A stretch of DNA of 64,000 bases from Leptasterias polaris (GCA_037783415.1 JAZGTN010000192.1:806001-870000); one strand, 5' to 3'; positions 23,205 to 34,878 are shown, numbered from the stretch's first letter. Notes: generated by a model from the sequence alone, not told the origin. Numbers and translations are program-made.

Positions 23205-23262
23205 GACTTTCATGTGACTATTATTGTATCTTACTTTTGCCTATAAATCAGCATTACGTTGA
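23205..23262 (+). mobile_element. Orphan tail of family C-related repeat
   Basis: TGACTTTCATGTGACTATTA through AAATCAGCATTACG matches the end of the copy at 63225-63612 and completes the copy broken at 18715. Confidence 0.5.
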
Positions 23263-23553
23263 ACCTACCTTTTAAGTAAAAGTACATACATTAGTCATGT
23301 CTTCCAACTAATTTAGCTTTCAAGGGTTTGACTTGAATCCCATTTTAAATCCCATTTTAAATCCCATTAGACCACAGGTCTTATATCTCAATGTTCACAG
23401 GCATGACTGTACCAGAATTATTTTTACCAGACATAAAAACGCCTTTGCAGAAAGTCTATGACATGTGTATGAGGAGGATCAGGATTGAAAAGCTTAAAAA
23501 AAGTTTTTGATAAAATTTCAAAAGGTACTTGTTGAAAGTATGCTGGATTGCAG

Positions 23554-23702
23554 TACTGGTTTGGGTGTGGGGTTACATCTACTGGCCAGGACTGGTTTGG
23601 GTGTGGGGTTACATCTACTGGCCAGGACTGGTTTGGGTGTGGGGTTACATCTACTGGCCAGGACTGGTTTGGGTGTGGGGTTACATCTACTGGCCAGGAC
23701 TT
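23554..23702. repeat. 36-bp minisatellite, 4 copies
   Basis: The unit GGTTTGGGTGTGGGGTTACA plus TCTACTGGCCAGGACT repeats almost perfectly. The 36-bp period gives in-frame 12-residue repeats on both strands, so overlapping ORFs are artefacts. Confidence 0.95.
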
Positions 23703-23920
23703 GTTTGGTTGTAGGGTTACTGGCCCATGGAAAAACAATTAACTGCAGGACTTGTTTGGTTGTGGGGTTACTGGCCCATGAAAAACACTAGACTGCAGGA
23801 CTTGTTTGGTTGTGGGGTTACTGGCCCATGGAAAAACACTAGACTGCAGGACTTGTTTGGTTGTGGGGTTACTGGCCCATGGAAAACACTACTGCAGGAC
23901 TTGTTTGGTTGTGGGTTAGG
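23697..23920. repeat. About 51-bp minisatellite, 4 copies
   Basis: GCAGGACTTGTTTGGTTGTG followed by GGGTTACTGGCCCATGGAAA repeats with small indels. It shares TTTGG(G/T)TGTGGGGTTAC and ACTGGCC with the adjoining 36-bp array, so one array probably gave rise to the other by insertion or deletion. Confidence 0.9.
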
Positions 23921-24554
23921 GAGGACCTCATAACCTAACACATGGTAATGCCTTGTTGTACAGTGAGGTACAACAAGGTACAACAAGGTATTGCCATCAA
24001 CAGGTTTTATGAATGGAAGTCCTGTGATTCATGAATACTCAGTATGCAAGAGGTCAAACAGGAGGAAGTGAGGCTCATTAAAAATGGCTGAGCCATCACA
24101 ATAGACATCTTGATGAAAGGACTTGAGGGTTAATACACAATGCTTGACCAGTCCACCTTCAAGCCCTATTGTTATGGGATTAAGGGATTATTGCCATAAA
24201 CCTCAGATCCTGGAGAGGCAGAAAGTGGTATAAGTATAAGTTTTTTTTTATTAAACTTTCAAATCATATTAATACAAAATATATGTTAATGGCCTTATTT
24301 TCCATCATAGCGAAATCTTTCTCGACATCGGATTGAATATAGTTAGGTTATTTTTGTATTTACATGTATTTGTTTATTTTGCGTTAATTATATTTTTCGT
24401 TTAGTGTGTGTATCCTTGGGGGAAATTTTATGTCTTTTAAATAAAACATAAAACAATCTGTATAAAAACCTCGTTTCCCCCCCCCCCCCAAAAAAAAAAA
24501 TACCAAACAAAACAAAACCAAACAAACAAACAAAGATACAGGACTGATAACTAA

Positions 24555-25035
24555 ACCAGGACGGGGAATTTTGACGGGGCTGAGACATAACCGGGCGGGA
24601 AAATATTACGGGACTGAGAAATTGCGGGCTAGGAAATATTATGGGACAGGAAACGGAAAATGATAAATAACCCGGGAGGGCGAAGTATTACGGACGGGAC
24701 TGTGAAAATCCCGGGACGGGGAATTATTATTATATCAATATTACCCGAACTTAAAATAAGTAATACAAAAATTATTGAGTAGCAGAAAACGGAACAGAGA
24801 AATAACCCGGGGACTTAGAAATTTCTGGGACGGGGAAACATTACGGGACAGGGGAAACATTACGGGACTGAGAAAAAAACTGGGAAGGGGAAATAAACCG
24901 GGAAGGGGAAAATAAACCGGGAAGGGGGAAATAACCTGGGACTAAGAACTAACCCGTGACAGGGAATTACTGAGTGGCAGAAAACGGAACGGACAAATAA
25001 CCCGGGGACTGAGAAATATCCAGGACGGAAAAAAC
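24555..25035. repeat. Degenerate CGGGACTGAGAAAT repeat tract
   Basis: Many imperfect copies of a 25- to 35-bp motif built from CGGGAC, GGGGAAATAA, CCCGGG and CTGAGAAAT. Some longer pieces recur (ACGGAACGGACAAATAACCC and ACGGAACAGAGAAATAACCC). Purine-rich on the plus strand. No coding potential. Confidence 0.75.
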
Positions 25036-25080
25036 AATTTACAAAAGGAAAAAATACTATTGTAACTTGGTGATATTTTC

Positions 25081-25678
25081 AACCTAACCCTACAAATTCA
25101 AACAGGGCAAAGTGTTTAATTTTGTTAGGCAAAAGTACAGTGAAGTTAGGATTGGGTGTTTGATTCTGTGGGATTGTGTATCCTTGCTGCTAAGTAATGG
25201 TGTCGGAATTTGATTGAGTGGGTATGGTGGATGTGTGAAATGTACATGTCTGGCATTGCTCTTTCTTCCATGGTCTAATGATGTGTAATTTTGTTTGAGT
25301 GGGGATGGTTGGCAAGTTTATGTACATGTGTGGGGATGGTGTGTGGCTTGAATAAGTTTGATTAGTTGTGCTTCAAATGAACCGAGTCCAAACAACATTT
25401 TGTCCCACATAGAAAAATAGTGTAAAGATACATGTATGATGTAGTTGTTTGATTATGTTACGTTGGGTACTGTGTGATTTCACTGATCAAATTTTGCACA
25501 TATGCCAAGTGTACACACTCCAACAAAATCAAACAAAAAAGGCCTGTTGGAGTTTGTTAGGTTGTGTATCGTCCCCCTAAGATTGGGTACAGTTCCCGTC
25601 GCATGGTAGTATAAGCTGTTGGAATGTGTTGGGTTAGGGATGGATTCTAGTAAAAACGCTTTGGGAGTTTAGGGTTAA
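25081..25678 (+). mobile_element. Family B element (copy 4), long form
   Basis: CCTAACCCTACAAATTCAAA at the left and GGGAGTTTAGGGTTAA at the right. It has about 150-190 bp more internal sequence (ATGATGTGTAATTTTGTTTG through TAGTTGTTTGATTATG) than the 450-bp copies; the same insert is seen at 16235-16400. It keeps GTTTGATTATG next to CATGTATC without the TA-flanked transposon, so it is close to an empty site for 14993-16230. Confidence 0.65.
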
Positions 25679-26189
25679 AGAAGCACTCTGAGACGCTTGT
25701 AGATAAGGGGAGAAATGCAGAATTAAACAAGCGATAACTCGAGGTTGAACCCTGGATAACCCCGGAAAACCTTCTTGAGACTTATAGTTCTGGTCCGTTT
25801 AATATTCCTTTAGAACCGAGTACTATTATTGTTACTATTATTAAACATATTGTGAAAAACAATACATGTGGTATGAACAAACCAAGATCCTGTTTCGCTA
25901 TTATAGTTTGATCAATCAGTTAAAACACTTGACTGTGGAGACAACTTTCAATCATGTAGAAGACCTTCAGGGGTGAACGGATCAGTGTTCCAGAAACTGT
26001 TTATTTGTTTGTTGATTTCTTAATTCATTAACACAAGAGGTAGTCCTGTTCATTTACTTGAACAGGCCTCCTTTGAAAGACAAACTTTATTTTGTATTTC
26101 ATTTTTTTTGTCTTGCGGACACTGCAGTGCATTGTGTTTGTATATTTGTGCAGGAGAATTGACAGTGGAAAGTAATTTCATCTGGTTTA
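25679..26189. other. No feature recognised
   Basis: AT-rich sequence between repeats, with no exon or RNA gene supported. Confidence 0.4.
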
Positions 26190-26269
26190 TCATTCCTGAA
26201 TTACAATCTCAAACTTAGTCTTGAAATTTGTACACAAAGTTATCATAGTTTCTTGTGTTAGTGCAACCT

Positions 26270-26605
26270 TTGATTGTTTCAATCCTATAAATGTAAATGT
26301 ATATACAATAAAACTAACCTGTGAAAATTTCATTTCAAAACGAGGAATCATTTTTGAGATATTGCCAAAAATCTGGAGCTGTAATGTCCACGCAAGAAGA
26401 ATAATCCGTAATTGGAATACACAATCTGAAAAACCTTTCTGAGATTGAAATGTTTTTGAATCCCTTTCTCTAAAACCACATTCCTTTAGAAGGGAATTGT
26501 TTCTCAAAATATTATACATTATCAACAGCTGCAGTGCTTCTTACCAAGTAAGTTTTTTGGTAATTAACTATTGGAGTAATTACCAAAGATACCCTGCCTT
26601 TGGGA
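26270..26605 (+). mobile_element. Family C repeat, right arm
   Basis: CAATCCTATAAATGTAAATG, TGAGATATTGCCAAAAATCT, CATTATCAACAGCTGCAGTG and AGTAATTACCAAAGATACCC match the copies at 45730 and 55905. The first arm is not clear. Confidence 0.6.
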
Positions 26606-26773
26606 ATCAACTTGAAAGTTAGTTATGTAAAAATCAGCATTTAACCGGCCAGACAAGTTGGCTAACTTATTATTGATTGAACCCCAACTGCTGCTGAGGT
26701 AATGTACAGGAGTACAATATTTATTGAAGTAGTTTGTTTTTATTATAGGCCTACATTTATGAGTGTTTACATT

Positions 26774-27552
26774 GAAAAATACCATCTCTTTATAATATCT
26801 CCTGTGGCTATTCTTTGTTCTAACTATATTTAAAGGTTCTGACTAATTGTGCATTATGCAGGAAAAATACCACCTCTCTAAAATATCTCCTGTGACTATT
26901 CTTTGTTCTAACTCTGTTTAAAGGTTCTGACTAAATGTGCATTCAGTAAAAATACAATCTCTCTAAAATATCTCCTGTGGCTATTCTTTGTTCTAATTAT
27001 ATTTAAAGGTTCTGACTAATTGTGCATTCAGTAAAAATACAATCTCTCTAAAATATCTCCTGTGGCTATTCTTTGTTCTAACACTAAAAAAGGTTCTGAC
27101 TAATTGAGCATTCAGTAAAAATACTGTACCATCTCTCTAAAATATCTCCTGTGGCTATTCTTTGTTCTAACTCTATTTAAAGGTTCTGACTAATTGTGCA
27201 TTCAGGAAAAATACCATTTCTCTAAAATATCTCCTGTGGCTATTCTTTGTTCTAACTCTATTTAAAGGTTCTTACTAATTGTGCATTATGCTGGAAAAAA
27301 TACCATCTCTCTAAAATATCTCCTGTGGCTATTCTTTGTTCTAACTCTATTTTAAGGTTCTGACTAATTTTGCATTATGCTGGAAAAGTAACATCTCTCT
27401 AAAATATCTCCTGTGGCTATTCTTTGTTCTAACACTATTTAAAGGTTCTGACTAATTTTGCATTCAGTAAAAATACCATCTCTCTAAAATATCTCCTGTG
27501 GCTATTCTTTGTTCTAACTCTATTTTAAGGTTCTGACTAATTGTGCATTACG
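26774..27552. repeat. About 86-bp minisatellite, 9 copies
   Basis: The unit contains ACCATCTCTCTAAAATATCT, CTGTGGCTATTCTTTGTTCT and AAAGGTTCTGACTAATTGTG. Nine copies are counted from the TATTCTTTGTTCTAA word. Copies differ at the junction between units (ATTCAGTAAAAA or ATTATGCTGGAAAA). Confidence 0.9.
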
Positions 27553-27689
27553 ACAGAACCCTCACGTTCCTTGACACTGCCACGCTTTCAATTGTAAGCT
27601 GAGTAGATCGTTTGAAGTACAGTGTCAAACGTATACAGTGGACGTTGTACAACTACTTCTAATCCTTAAATCTTGTCCAGCAAACCTAA

Positions 27690-27965
27690 GTACTTAAGGG
27701 AGATGAGCAATACATTAGGTTACATCCAAGTGACAAGATAAACCTTGTCAGTACAGGAAGGAAGTGTTCTATTGTGACAAGTACATGTCGGCACCGGTTA
27801 AATGACAAATCACAATGAAAATAATAAACTATCAATGAGACAACAATAACAACAGAATGAAAGAGTAGTCGGTGAGGTATTAAAAGAATGGTTTTCTTGC
27901 TCAAGGAAACAAGTGTCAAGATAGCAACTTGAACCCACTGATTAGAAACAACAGATCAAAATTGT
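27690..27965 (-). mobile_element. Probable SINE family A fragment
   Basis: TTCTTGCTCAAGGAAACAAG and ATAGCAACTTGAACCCACTG resemble the B-box region of family A, but divergence is high. Confidence 0.3.
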
Positions 27966-28242
27966 TAAACCTTCACGATTCTGCATGGCCCCTTTTGTGG
28001 AACTTATGTGGTTTTCTACAAACAACCGTGGTCATTCAGCTATATCTAGCAGAATTGCACGTAATAGTAGGCTATAACATGTTTTCTTTAGTTAACTTTA
28101 AATAACATTAATACTTAGTTGCAATCCTGCATATTTCAGCAGCTTGTTATATGGAAACTCACTATCAGTCAGTATGACTTTTCAGGATGTGTGGAGAAGA
28201 CTAATTGGAAAAGCCTCAGAAACTTTCACCCCGTAATAATAC

Positions 28243-28525
28243 TAAAGCCCTTTTCACACGATCCCCCAAAAAACCTAGATTCCTTGCGACGAATTTTACG
28301 AGCGGGGATTGTTTACTTCAAAACTCACGCTTCAGTTTTTGTCGTAGGTCGGTACCTACTACAAAATTTCACAATGTTTGAGAACATTTTGCAAGGAATG
28401 TAGAACATGTAAAAAAACTGCTGTCCTTTCACACGAAGCTCATTTTGTAATATTTTACAAACATTGAGAAAATTTCGCCCGGAATGTTGGTTTTTTTTAA
28501 CGTCGTGTGGACTGGAAAGGGCTTA
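28243..28525. mobile_element. Foldback element with AAAGCCCTTTTCACACGA ends
   Basis: The left end TAAAGCCCTTTTCACACGAT pairs imperfectly with the right end CGTGTGGACTGGAAAGGGCTTA. Inside, ACAAAATTTCACAATGTTTG pairs with TTTTACAAACATTGAGAAAA. Non-coding MITE of about 283 bp. Confidence 0.65.
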
Positions 28526-28654
28526 ACTTGTGAATTGTTTCAGGACTCTTTTCAGAGCTGTATCAAAGTCAATCAAGTCAATCAAGACCAATGACGTAAT
28601 TGGTGTTTAACCTGAAGACTACAATTTTAGGTAACAAATTTAGGATACTGAGAA

Positions 28655-29035
28655 AATAACAGTGCCCAGTTTTAAGAAACATGTAAGCATGAAAACTTGC
28701 TAAGCACAGAACAATAATTGCTAAGCAGAAACAGGCAACCAACCAAAATTCCATCAAGTTTTACATTGTTGTGACTGGTGCCCCACTCATTTTTTGCTTA
28801 GAAAAGAACTAAGCAGTATTTTTCTGCTTAACAAATATGAAATTGGGCCCTGGTTACATGTAGCCCTGTAAAGTGCACAAATCTACAATATGGGTGGTAA
28901 ATGCAGAATTCTCCGGTAAGCAGAGCCATGAGTTTGGGCCCTGGTCCCAGTTTCATAAATCTGCTAAGCAGAAAAAGGCGCTAAGCTTATTCCCCAAAAG
29001 GGCACCACAGGTATCAAACCCAAAAGGTATAATAA
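28655..29035. mobile_element. Family D remnants (two partial copies)
   Basis: GCTAAGCAGAAACAGG, TTTTCTGCTTAACAAATATG, AATTGGGCCCTGG, then GGTAAGCAGAGCCATGAGTT and CAGTTTCATAAATCTGCTAA. The words match the foldback at 58402-58597 and the one at 59231-59490. Confidence 0.5.
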
Positions 29036-29084
29036 GGATTGGGCATTTGGGACGTAAAACCTGGTAATTAATTAGTACCTTACA

Positions 29085-29215
29085 GTGTTGAAGGTCTCGA
29101 GACCGGTTTTGCCGGTCTCGGTCTCGGTACCCTGTGGTCTCGGTCTTGGTCTTTGTCTCGGACCCTTCCGTTCTCGAATATTTGACTGGTCTCGCTTCGA
29201 GACCAGCCTTTTTAC
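29085..29215. repeat. GGTCTCGGTCTCGG repeat tract
   Basis: Repeated GGTCTCG words with an inverted component (GGTCTCGAGACCGG, then GGTCTCGCTTCGAGACC). Related shorter tracts lie at about 13225-13290 and 30965-31035. Confidence 0.65.
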
Positions 29216-29442
29216 CATTATTTAACACATGAAAGTAATTGGCGGGAGGTTGAGAACATCCCAACCTCCCTCCCCTGCCTGTGCAAAACGATTGTGCATC
29301 CAACCAATAACTTGTACAGAACACATACTGTGTAGCATGCCCATGAAATAATCTTGCATGTGCATCGTACCATACGAATACTGTACATGTATACACATTC
29401 ATGAACAGTATGCATTTTGCACATGATACTGTACGTATGGGA

Positions 29443-30144
29443 CCTGCCCCCGATTTCACGAAACTCATCGCAAGAAGCGATGCATCGTATGGTTTGCGAT
29501 GCGTCGCACACCTAAGACACGTCGCGGCTGCGACGAGTTCTACATTCCGTTTCACCATACACGTCGTAAGCGCGACGAGTCGCAACTCAAAACCATTTTC
29601 ACGAGGATGAGGATGAACTGCTAAAGTTGTGTGGCTGTTTTGTGTTGTATACAACTTGGTCATGAAACAGTCGTGTATACATGTAGTTCATTCAAGATGG
29701 CAGGAGAGTGAAATGTCGTCTGCTAAAAGTACTCAAAGTATTGTTGTTGATCTGAGTTTCTGTCGATCTTTTGGGTTACATTTTTAGAAACTACATACAA
29801 GTATTCCTAGTGCAAATTATTACATTACAGTCAGTCGCTACGATAACGACTCGTTATCATATAAATCATTAGGTCAACAAGAAGGCATTGTGTATTCTGA
29901 ATCAAGCATATCAAGCATTTTGCAAGTATTTGCGCGTTGTCAAATGAAACATCGCTTTCTTAAGACGACCCTTTGGGTAGTCGTAACTTACGACGTTTCT
30001 TCCACGTAGTCAAGGAACTTGCGACGTATCCGACGCATCGTAACTTTGATGAAATCGTTTTTATACGCATCGCAACTTAAGACGTGTAACCGGTCGTATC
30101 TTATTTTACGACGCGTCGCAGCGCTTCGTGAAATCGGGGGCAGG
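29443..30144. mobile_element. 702-bp MITE with perfect 20-bp inverted ends
   Basis: CCTGCCCCCGATTTCACGAA at 29443-29462 is an exact inverted match to 30125-30144. The sub-terminal parts are rich in CGACG words that also pair (GACGTGTAACCGG, CTAAGACACGTCGCG). Not coding. Confidence 0.75.
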
Positions 30145-30221
30145 TGTACTGTTCTGCTGAAGACCTCCTTGCCAAATACAGTCGCCATCGGCATTGCAGT
30201 GGAGGTGTTGCTTCCAAAGGA

Positions 30222-30243
30222 TAATAATAATAATAATAATAAA
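30222..30243. repeat. (ATA)n microsatellite
   Basis: About seven tandem AAT units followed by AAAGCTTTATTTAATGATGG. Confidence 0.85.
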
Positions 30244-30299
30244 AGCTTTATTTAATGATGGTAACAAGATGGATACAAGATGGCAGCTTGTGAAACACC

Positions 30300-32708
30300 T
30301 ACAGGAGGCAAATATTCAAATCTGCCCCTAGGTTAAAGTGCACTAGTTCCGGCAACAAATAGCTAAGACCCTTGCTTACAAAATTCTGTCAGTTCCAGCA
30401 TACTCTGCAGGTGGTGACATTATCATGCACCCCCATCAGGCAAGACTGCCAGTGATGTTGGGCATGCTTGATGTTTAAAAAATGCAATGAGAGTATTCGT
30501 TAAAATGTGCCACAAATAATCTTTTTATCATAATTGTTTCACCTGACCATAGAGAAAGGTCCGTGGTCCTTTCTCTATGACCTGACCAATGGTTTGGTTG
30601 GATTATTAATTTTTGGAAAGGCCTGTGATTTGTAATGATGTTTTCCTGATTTGGGGATTTTCTTTTTTCATATGGGCTATCGTCCCTTTCTAGGAAATAC
30701 ACAAACTTTCCATCAAAGAAATTACAGAAATTTCTTTTTTTCTCCATTTGTGCTGGGTAGGTATTTCATACAGATAAGATACTATAAAAAAAACATCCTT
30801 GAAGTTCACATGGTTGATGTCTAGACCTGTTGGACAAGATGAGACTGCTTTTATCAGCACTTTTCTTTTTGATATGACGAGGAGTCAGGAATGCATCCCT
30901 TGTTTTTGTTAGTAGCTTGGTTTTTACCTTGTTTTCATGAGAATAAAATTGTGTGCACAATCACTGGTCTCGGTCTTGATCTTGGGACCTTCAGGTCTCG
31001 GTCTCGGTCTTGGGCTATTGAGTCTCGACTACAACACTGGTACCTTATCAAGGCTTATTGTCAGTTTATCGTGTACACATTAAAGAGGGAGCTATACAAT
31101 CTGCTGTCTTTTAAAACCAAAGTTACACTTTACAGTCCCACAATCTCTTCAATATCTAAAGCAAAACTGAAGGATTTAGAAGGTCTTATTTATTTTTATA
31201 AGCCTGGTACGGTAGGCCCATTAATCAAATTTGCTTATAACAGGGTCAGGCATGTGTGTAGCATGGATTGACATTTAAAAGATTTAGTATTTACCATTAC
31301 TACACAGAGAAGAAAAGAATATTAGGATTTGTAGGAAATTGGAGAAGAGAAAATGGGAGGATTTGGGCCGCACTCTAGCCAAACTGCCTTGTCTGTAAGG
31401 GTTTACTCAAGCACAGTTCCAGTACAGCATTCACGCACAGCTTTTTCACATCATTGTGTACACACAGTACAGACCGAGTATAGCTATGAGTAGAATTTAG
31501 AAAAACATCCCGCAGTGTTGAGTGTATATTTCGCTTCGCCAGTCACTGTACTAGAAACAGTAAATAGGAGTAGCCTAGTCGTATCTTTGTACAAAAGCTT
31601 TTGCTAAGAAGACTAAACTAGAATTTACTTACCTCTAATGCGTTCCTGTACCATTTTCCTCCAATATTATCGCAAGAAGTGGATATTTGCGACGCATTTT
31701 GAGGATGGGAACACGTCAAATCTTTCATTTCTTTCCCTTCTACTTCCGCCTTCGGCTTTGCTGTTCATGCAACAGTTAGCTTATAGTGCGCCCTCTGTCG
31801 ACGAGAGACTAACCTATCATGATGTCACAACAACTTTTAGGCTGAAAAGAATGCCCAGATTTATTATCAGGCCAATTAATGACATTACAATTCAATAATA
31901 ATTTTAGAGACAGCTTGTAATCAATCGAATCCATTCTAAAACAAGAGATCATCGGAGAGCCAACATTTACCCTGAGTTTGTTGGGGTGGGAGTTTAGGTG
32001 GGGCAAGATGATCCAACCAAGAGTTCAACTCACCAACGGGCACAACTTTTCTAAAGGAATTCCTTTTCCCGAATCATCAATTTCGACCAATGGTTCGTGG
32101 TTATAGGAGCGATTTATGGTGATTGGAGGCAATGGGTTGAAGGAATTATACATAAATGTCCTACTCTAAGGTCACATGCAGAAAAAGCAACCTTGACAAA
32201 CTTGATTAGAACAAAATCACGTTTTCCTCTTCACAAGATATCTAATGGGCAGCGTACAGGGCATACCTTCCGGTTGGAGAAAGGTGGAAGCAATGCACTA
32301 CCCAAATTGTTGGTTTTTTTTTTTATCAAAGCCTTGTCCCGTGACCCGCTGCAGCCGCACTTCAAACCCTCCTGGCCACACTGAAGGAGCCTCCACACAA
32401 AAATTAATATTCGTTTTACCCTCCCCATGGTCCCTCGTCTCCATATAGACTTCCATGTTGAACAACATAATAATTAGGGTCAATGGGATCGGGAAGGTTT
32501 GCTACACGTTAAGTAGTTGAGTAATTCAAGCCACAAGAGGGCACGCTGTAACGAGTTGTAACCGAGCGCATTTCACTATCCACTATCGATCACTGACGTC
32601 TTGGGCCAAGACTAATGTGCTGGATGTCATGGGATAATATAATTGTGTGGCCATAATCATGTATTTAGGTTCACCCTTTGATTTGCCCATGGCATATGGC
32701 AGCATAAT
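30300..32708. other. No supported gene
   Basis: Includes a GGTCTCGG tract at 30965-31035 and an open frame ending at 31271 (plus; contains SISKAKLKDLEGLIYFYKPG and ends in VCSMD) that has protein-like composition but no recognisable family; it could be a decayed transposon or exon end. Nothing else is supported. Confidence 0.3.
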
Positions 32709-32729
32709 GGGGGGGGGGGGGGGGGGGGG
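32709..32729. repeat. Poly(G) run of 21
   Basis: An uninterrupted G homopolymer, one of several G or C runs of 15-21 in the window (also near 12006, 40140, 42402, 46241, 48990, 51506 and 57965). Confidence 0.9.
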
Positions 32730-33298
32730 CTACAACAACCAGATTATGTGAAGGTTCCCACTCTCTGAAAACTCAACCCAAATTTCAACCCTATAACCCT
32801 ATATACTCCAACCCTGTATCAAAAGAAGTAACAGTTTTTAACTGGATCCCTTTTGACAATCAAAGTGGAACAGTCTCCTCGGGAGAGGAAGAAGGAGCTT
32901 GGTTCTGAACGTTTTGACTGTAAGTTTGTTTATTCATCATCCTTTCGAATAATTACTCCAAATGTTATACAACATTTTTGACAGTTAAGGTATCTTTTCA
33001 AAAGATATTTCATACTCTATAAATAAGCAATAATTCAAGGCTTACCATCTGCTGTTATGGGGGAATTACTTTTGTATGCACAGCCTTGATTACTAACAAC
33101 ATTGATTTGTTCAATGTGTGTTAATCCTTCGAACAATAAGTGATAACACCACGACTCTGTAATTATCCTATTTTGGATCAATTTTTCAATAACATTTAAT
33201 ATGATCGGTGAGTCTAACTATAAGCGCGGGTCGAAGATGTCTCTGATGCGTAAATATACACTAGAACGCTGGTCGCAATGCGTGGATAAATAATTATA

Positions 33299-33448
33299 AT
33301 GGCCTTTTCCAAACGTAGGCTTATTATAGACTCCGGCTCTGGCTTGGGCTGCGTCGTTCAATTTAGAGATCAGTGTGTGTTTTTACACTGTGCTTCAACA
33401 TCAAATAGAGCCATGAGCCTGATGCGAGGTTTCGAAAAGACCCTATAA
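33299..33448. mobile_element. Small foldback element, diverged
   Basis: GGCCTTTTCCAAACGTAGGC on the left and GCGAGGTTTCGAAAAGACCC on the right are weak inverted ends. The internal ACTCCGGCTCTGGCTTGGGC resembles the foldback at 40467-40603, so they may be one family. Confidence 0.45.
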
Positions 33449-33937
33449 TGCCTTATCCATAAAGGCGTAATGAATGTCGCATGGACTCTTTGGCGTCTTT
33501 CGATGAAACAACCAGAAACGACCATTTTGTTGATATAGGGGCCTATCTATTACCTAATTGAAGTCGAGTTAATGCATCACCAAACATTTTATTTATTTAC
33601 CCAAGGATGGAATTAAGGATGCAGTGTTTGTATTTGCTTCACCCACCTTTTCCCCTGTACTTGTCTTTGACAACCAACATATCGCATAGAATGCAGCATG
33701 AATTAATATTTGGTTCCATTATGTCCCCATAAAAAAACAACATTCAAAGCTATGTTTTTGTAATGTTTTTTTATTTATTATTTGTGTCAGGATACAGAAA
33801 CTTCTTCGTAAGTTTCTTTCTGCAACGAAAGCTCAAAGTGTACTTGTTGGTGTGAAAATAATGTGGGTAAGACCCTAAGAACAATGCGGCGCGCATTGAT
33901 TGCCTTTAAACCAAACTGTTGCTTGGACGGCAACCTA

Positions 33938-34067
33938 GAAATGGAAAAAGAAGAAGAGAAGATCGAAAGATGAAATCCAAACATACACAAACACGACAAC
34001 TTGGACTAAAATAGCAAGAACGAGAAGAGAATGGAAATTGCATGAGGAGGGCTTCATCCAACAATAG
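33938..34067 (+). pseudogene. LINE ORF2 carboxy-terminal remnant
   Basis: In the frame ending at the TAG at 34065-34067 the translation reads TWTKIARTRREWKLHEEGFI then QQ and stop. This is the signature end of RTE-type (and related) LINE ORF2 proteins. Upstream of about 33938 the frame breaks. Only the extreme 3' end of a dead copy is present. Confidence 0.5.
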
Positions 34068-34456
34068 ACAGCACAGCCTGATGATGATTATGATGCTTGA
34101 ATCTTCTTAAAAAGTTCAAATAACCCAAAATGGTAGTATCGAGGTTCAGTTTATGTTTTTGCCGTACGTGTCTCTTTAAAATAAAAGCACAATAAATAAC
34201 TTGACAAACAATCGGGTTTTAAGTACAGTTTATACAATATTTATGAAAATATAGTGAGATGTAGTGTTGATACATAAATACTATAGTACGATCATTAAAC
34301 TCGCATAACAATACTAGCAGAGACAACACGTGTAAATAACAATTGTTTTTAGTTTGTTTTACTGGACAATGTTTCACAATTTTATTATGGAATTGTATTA
34401 AATTCCTTTGTAGATTACATAGACTTAGGTAATCAGAGCCCCTAAATAGACAGTTT

Positions 34457-34878
34457 AATGGACCTTATGCGCCTGACGTCGTTAGTAGGGCGCCCTCCGC
34501 TATAGGTCTAGTCTTGATTGGCGACGCTGTTTTTTGTACTAGCCAACAATAGAGGGCGCTACATTGACTGTTTGGGAGGCTGACTCAGAAGGACTGGCAA
34601 TACAAGTCTATAAATCTGGTTCGTTTTGATCCAGATGTTCGTGTGATACAGATATCTCTTCTCCAGTAATTCGTGTTGCGGACAGTAATTCGTGTTGCGA
34701 TATCGCACTACGTTAAACAAAATGAACGTCGCCAATCAAGACTACTATAGGTCAAAAGACGGTTGCCCATTGGCCCATCCTCTACCGACGCGCGTACAAC
34801 GATGCGCGTTATTCATTAATTCATCAAGGTTTTACCTCTAAGATTGCGTCGTCATCACGTCAATGCATAAGGTCCGTT
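34457..34878. mobile_element. Foldback element with GGACCTTATGC ends
   Basis: AATGGACCTTATGCGCCTGA pairs with TCAATGCATAAGGTCCGTTA. Inside, GTCTTGATTGGCGAC (about 34512) pairs exactly with GTCGCCAATCAAGAC (about 34728). Non-coding, about 420 bp. Confidence 0.65.
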
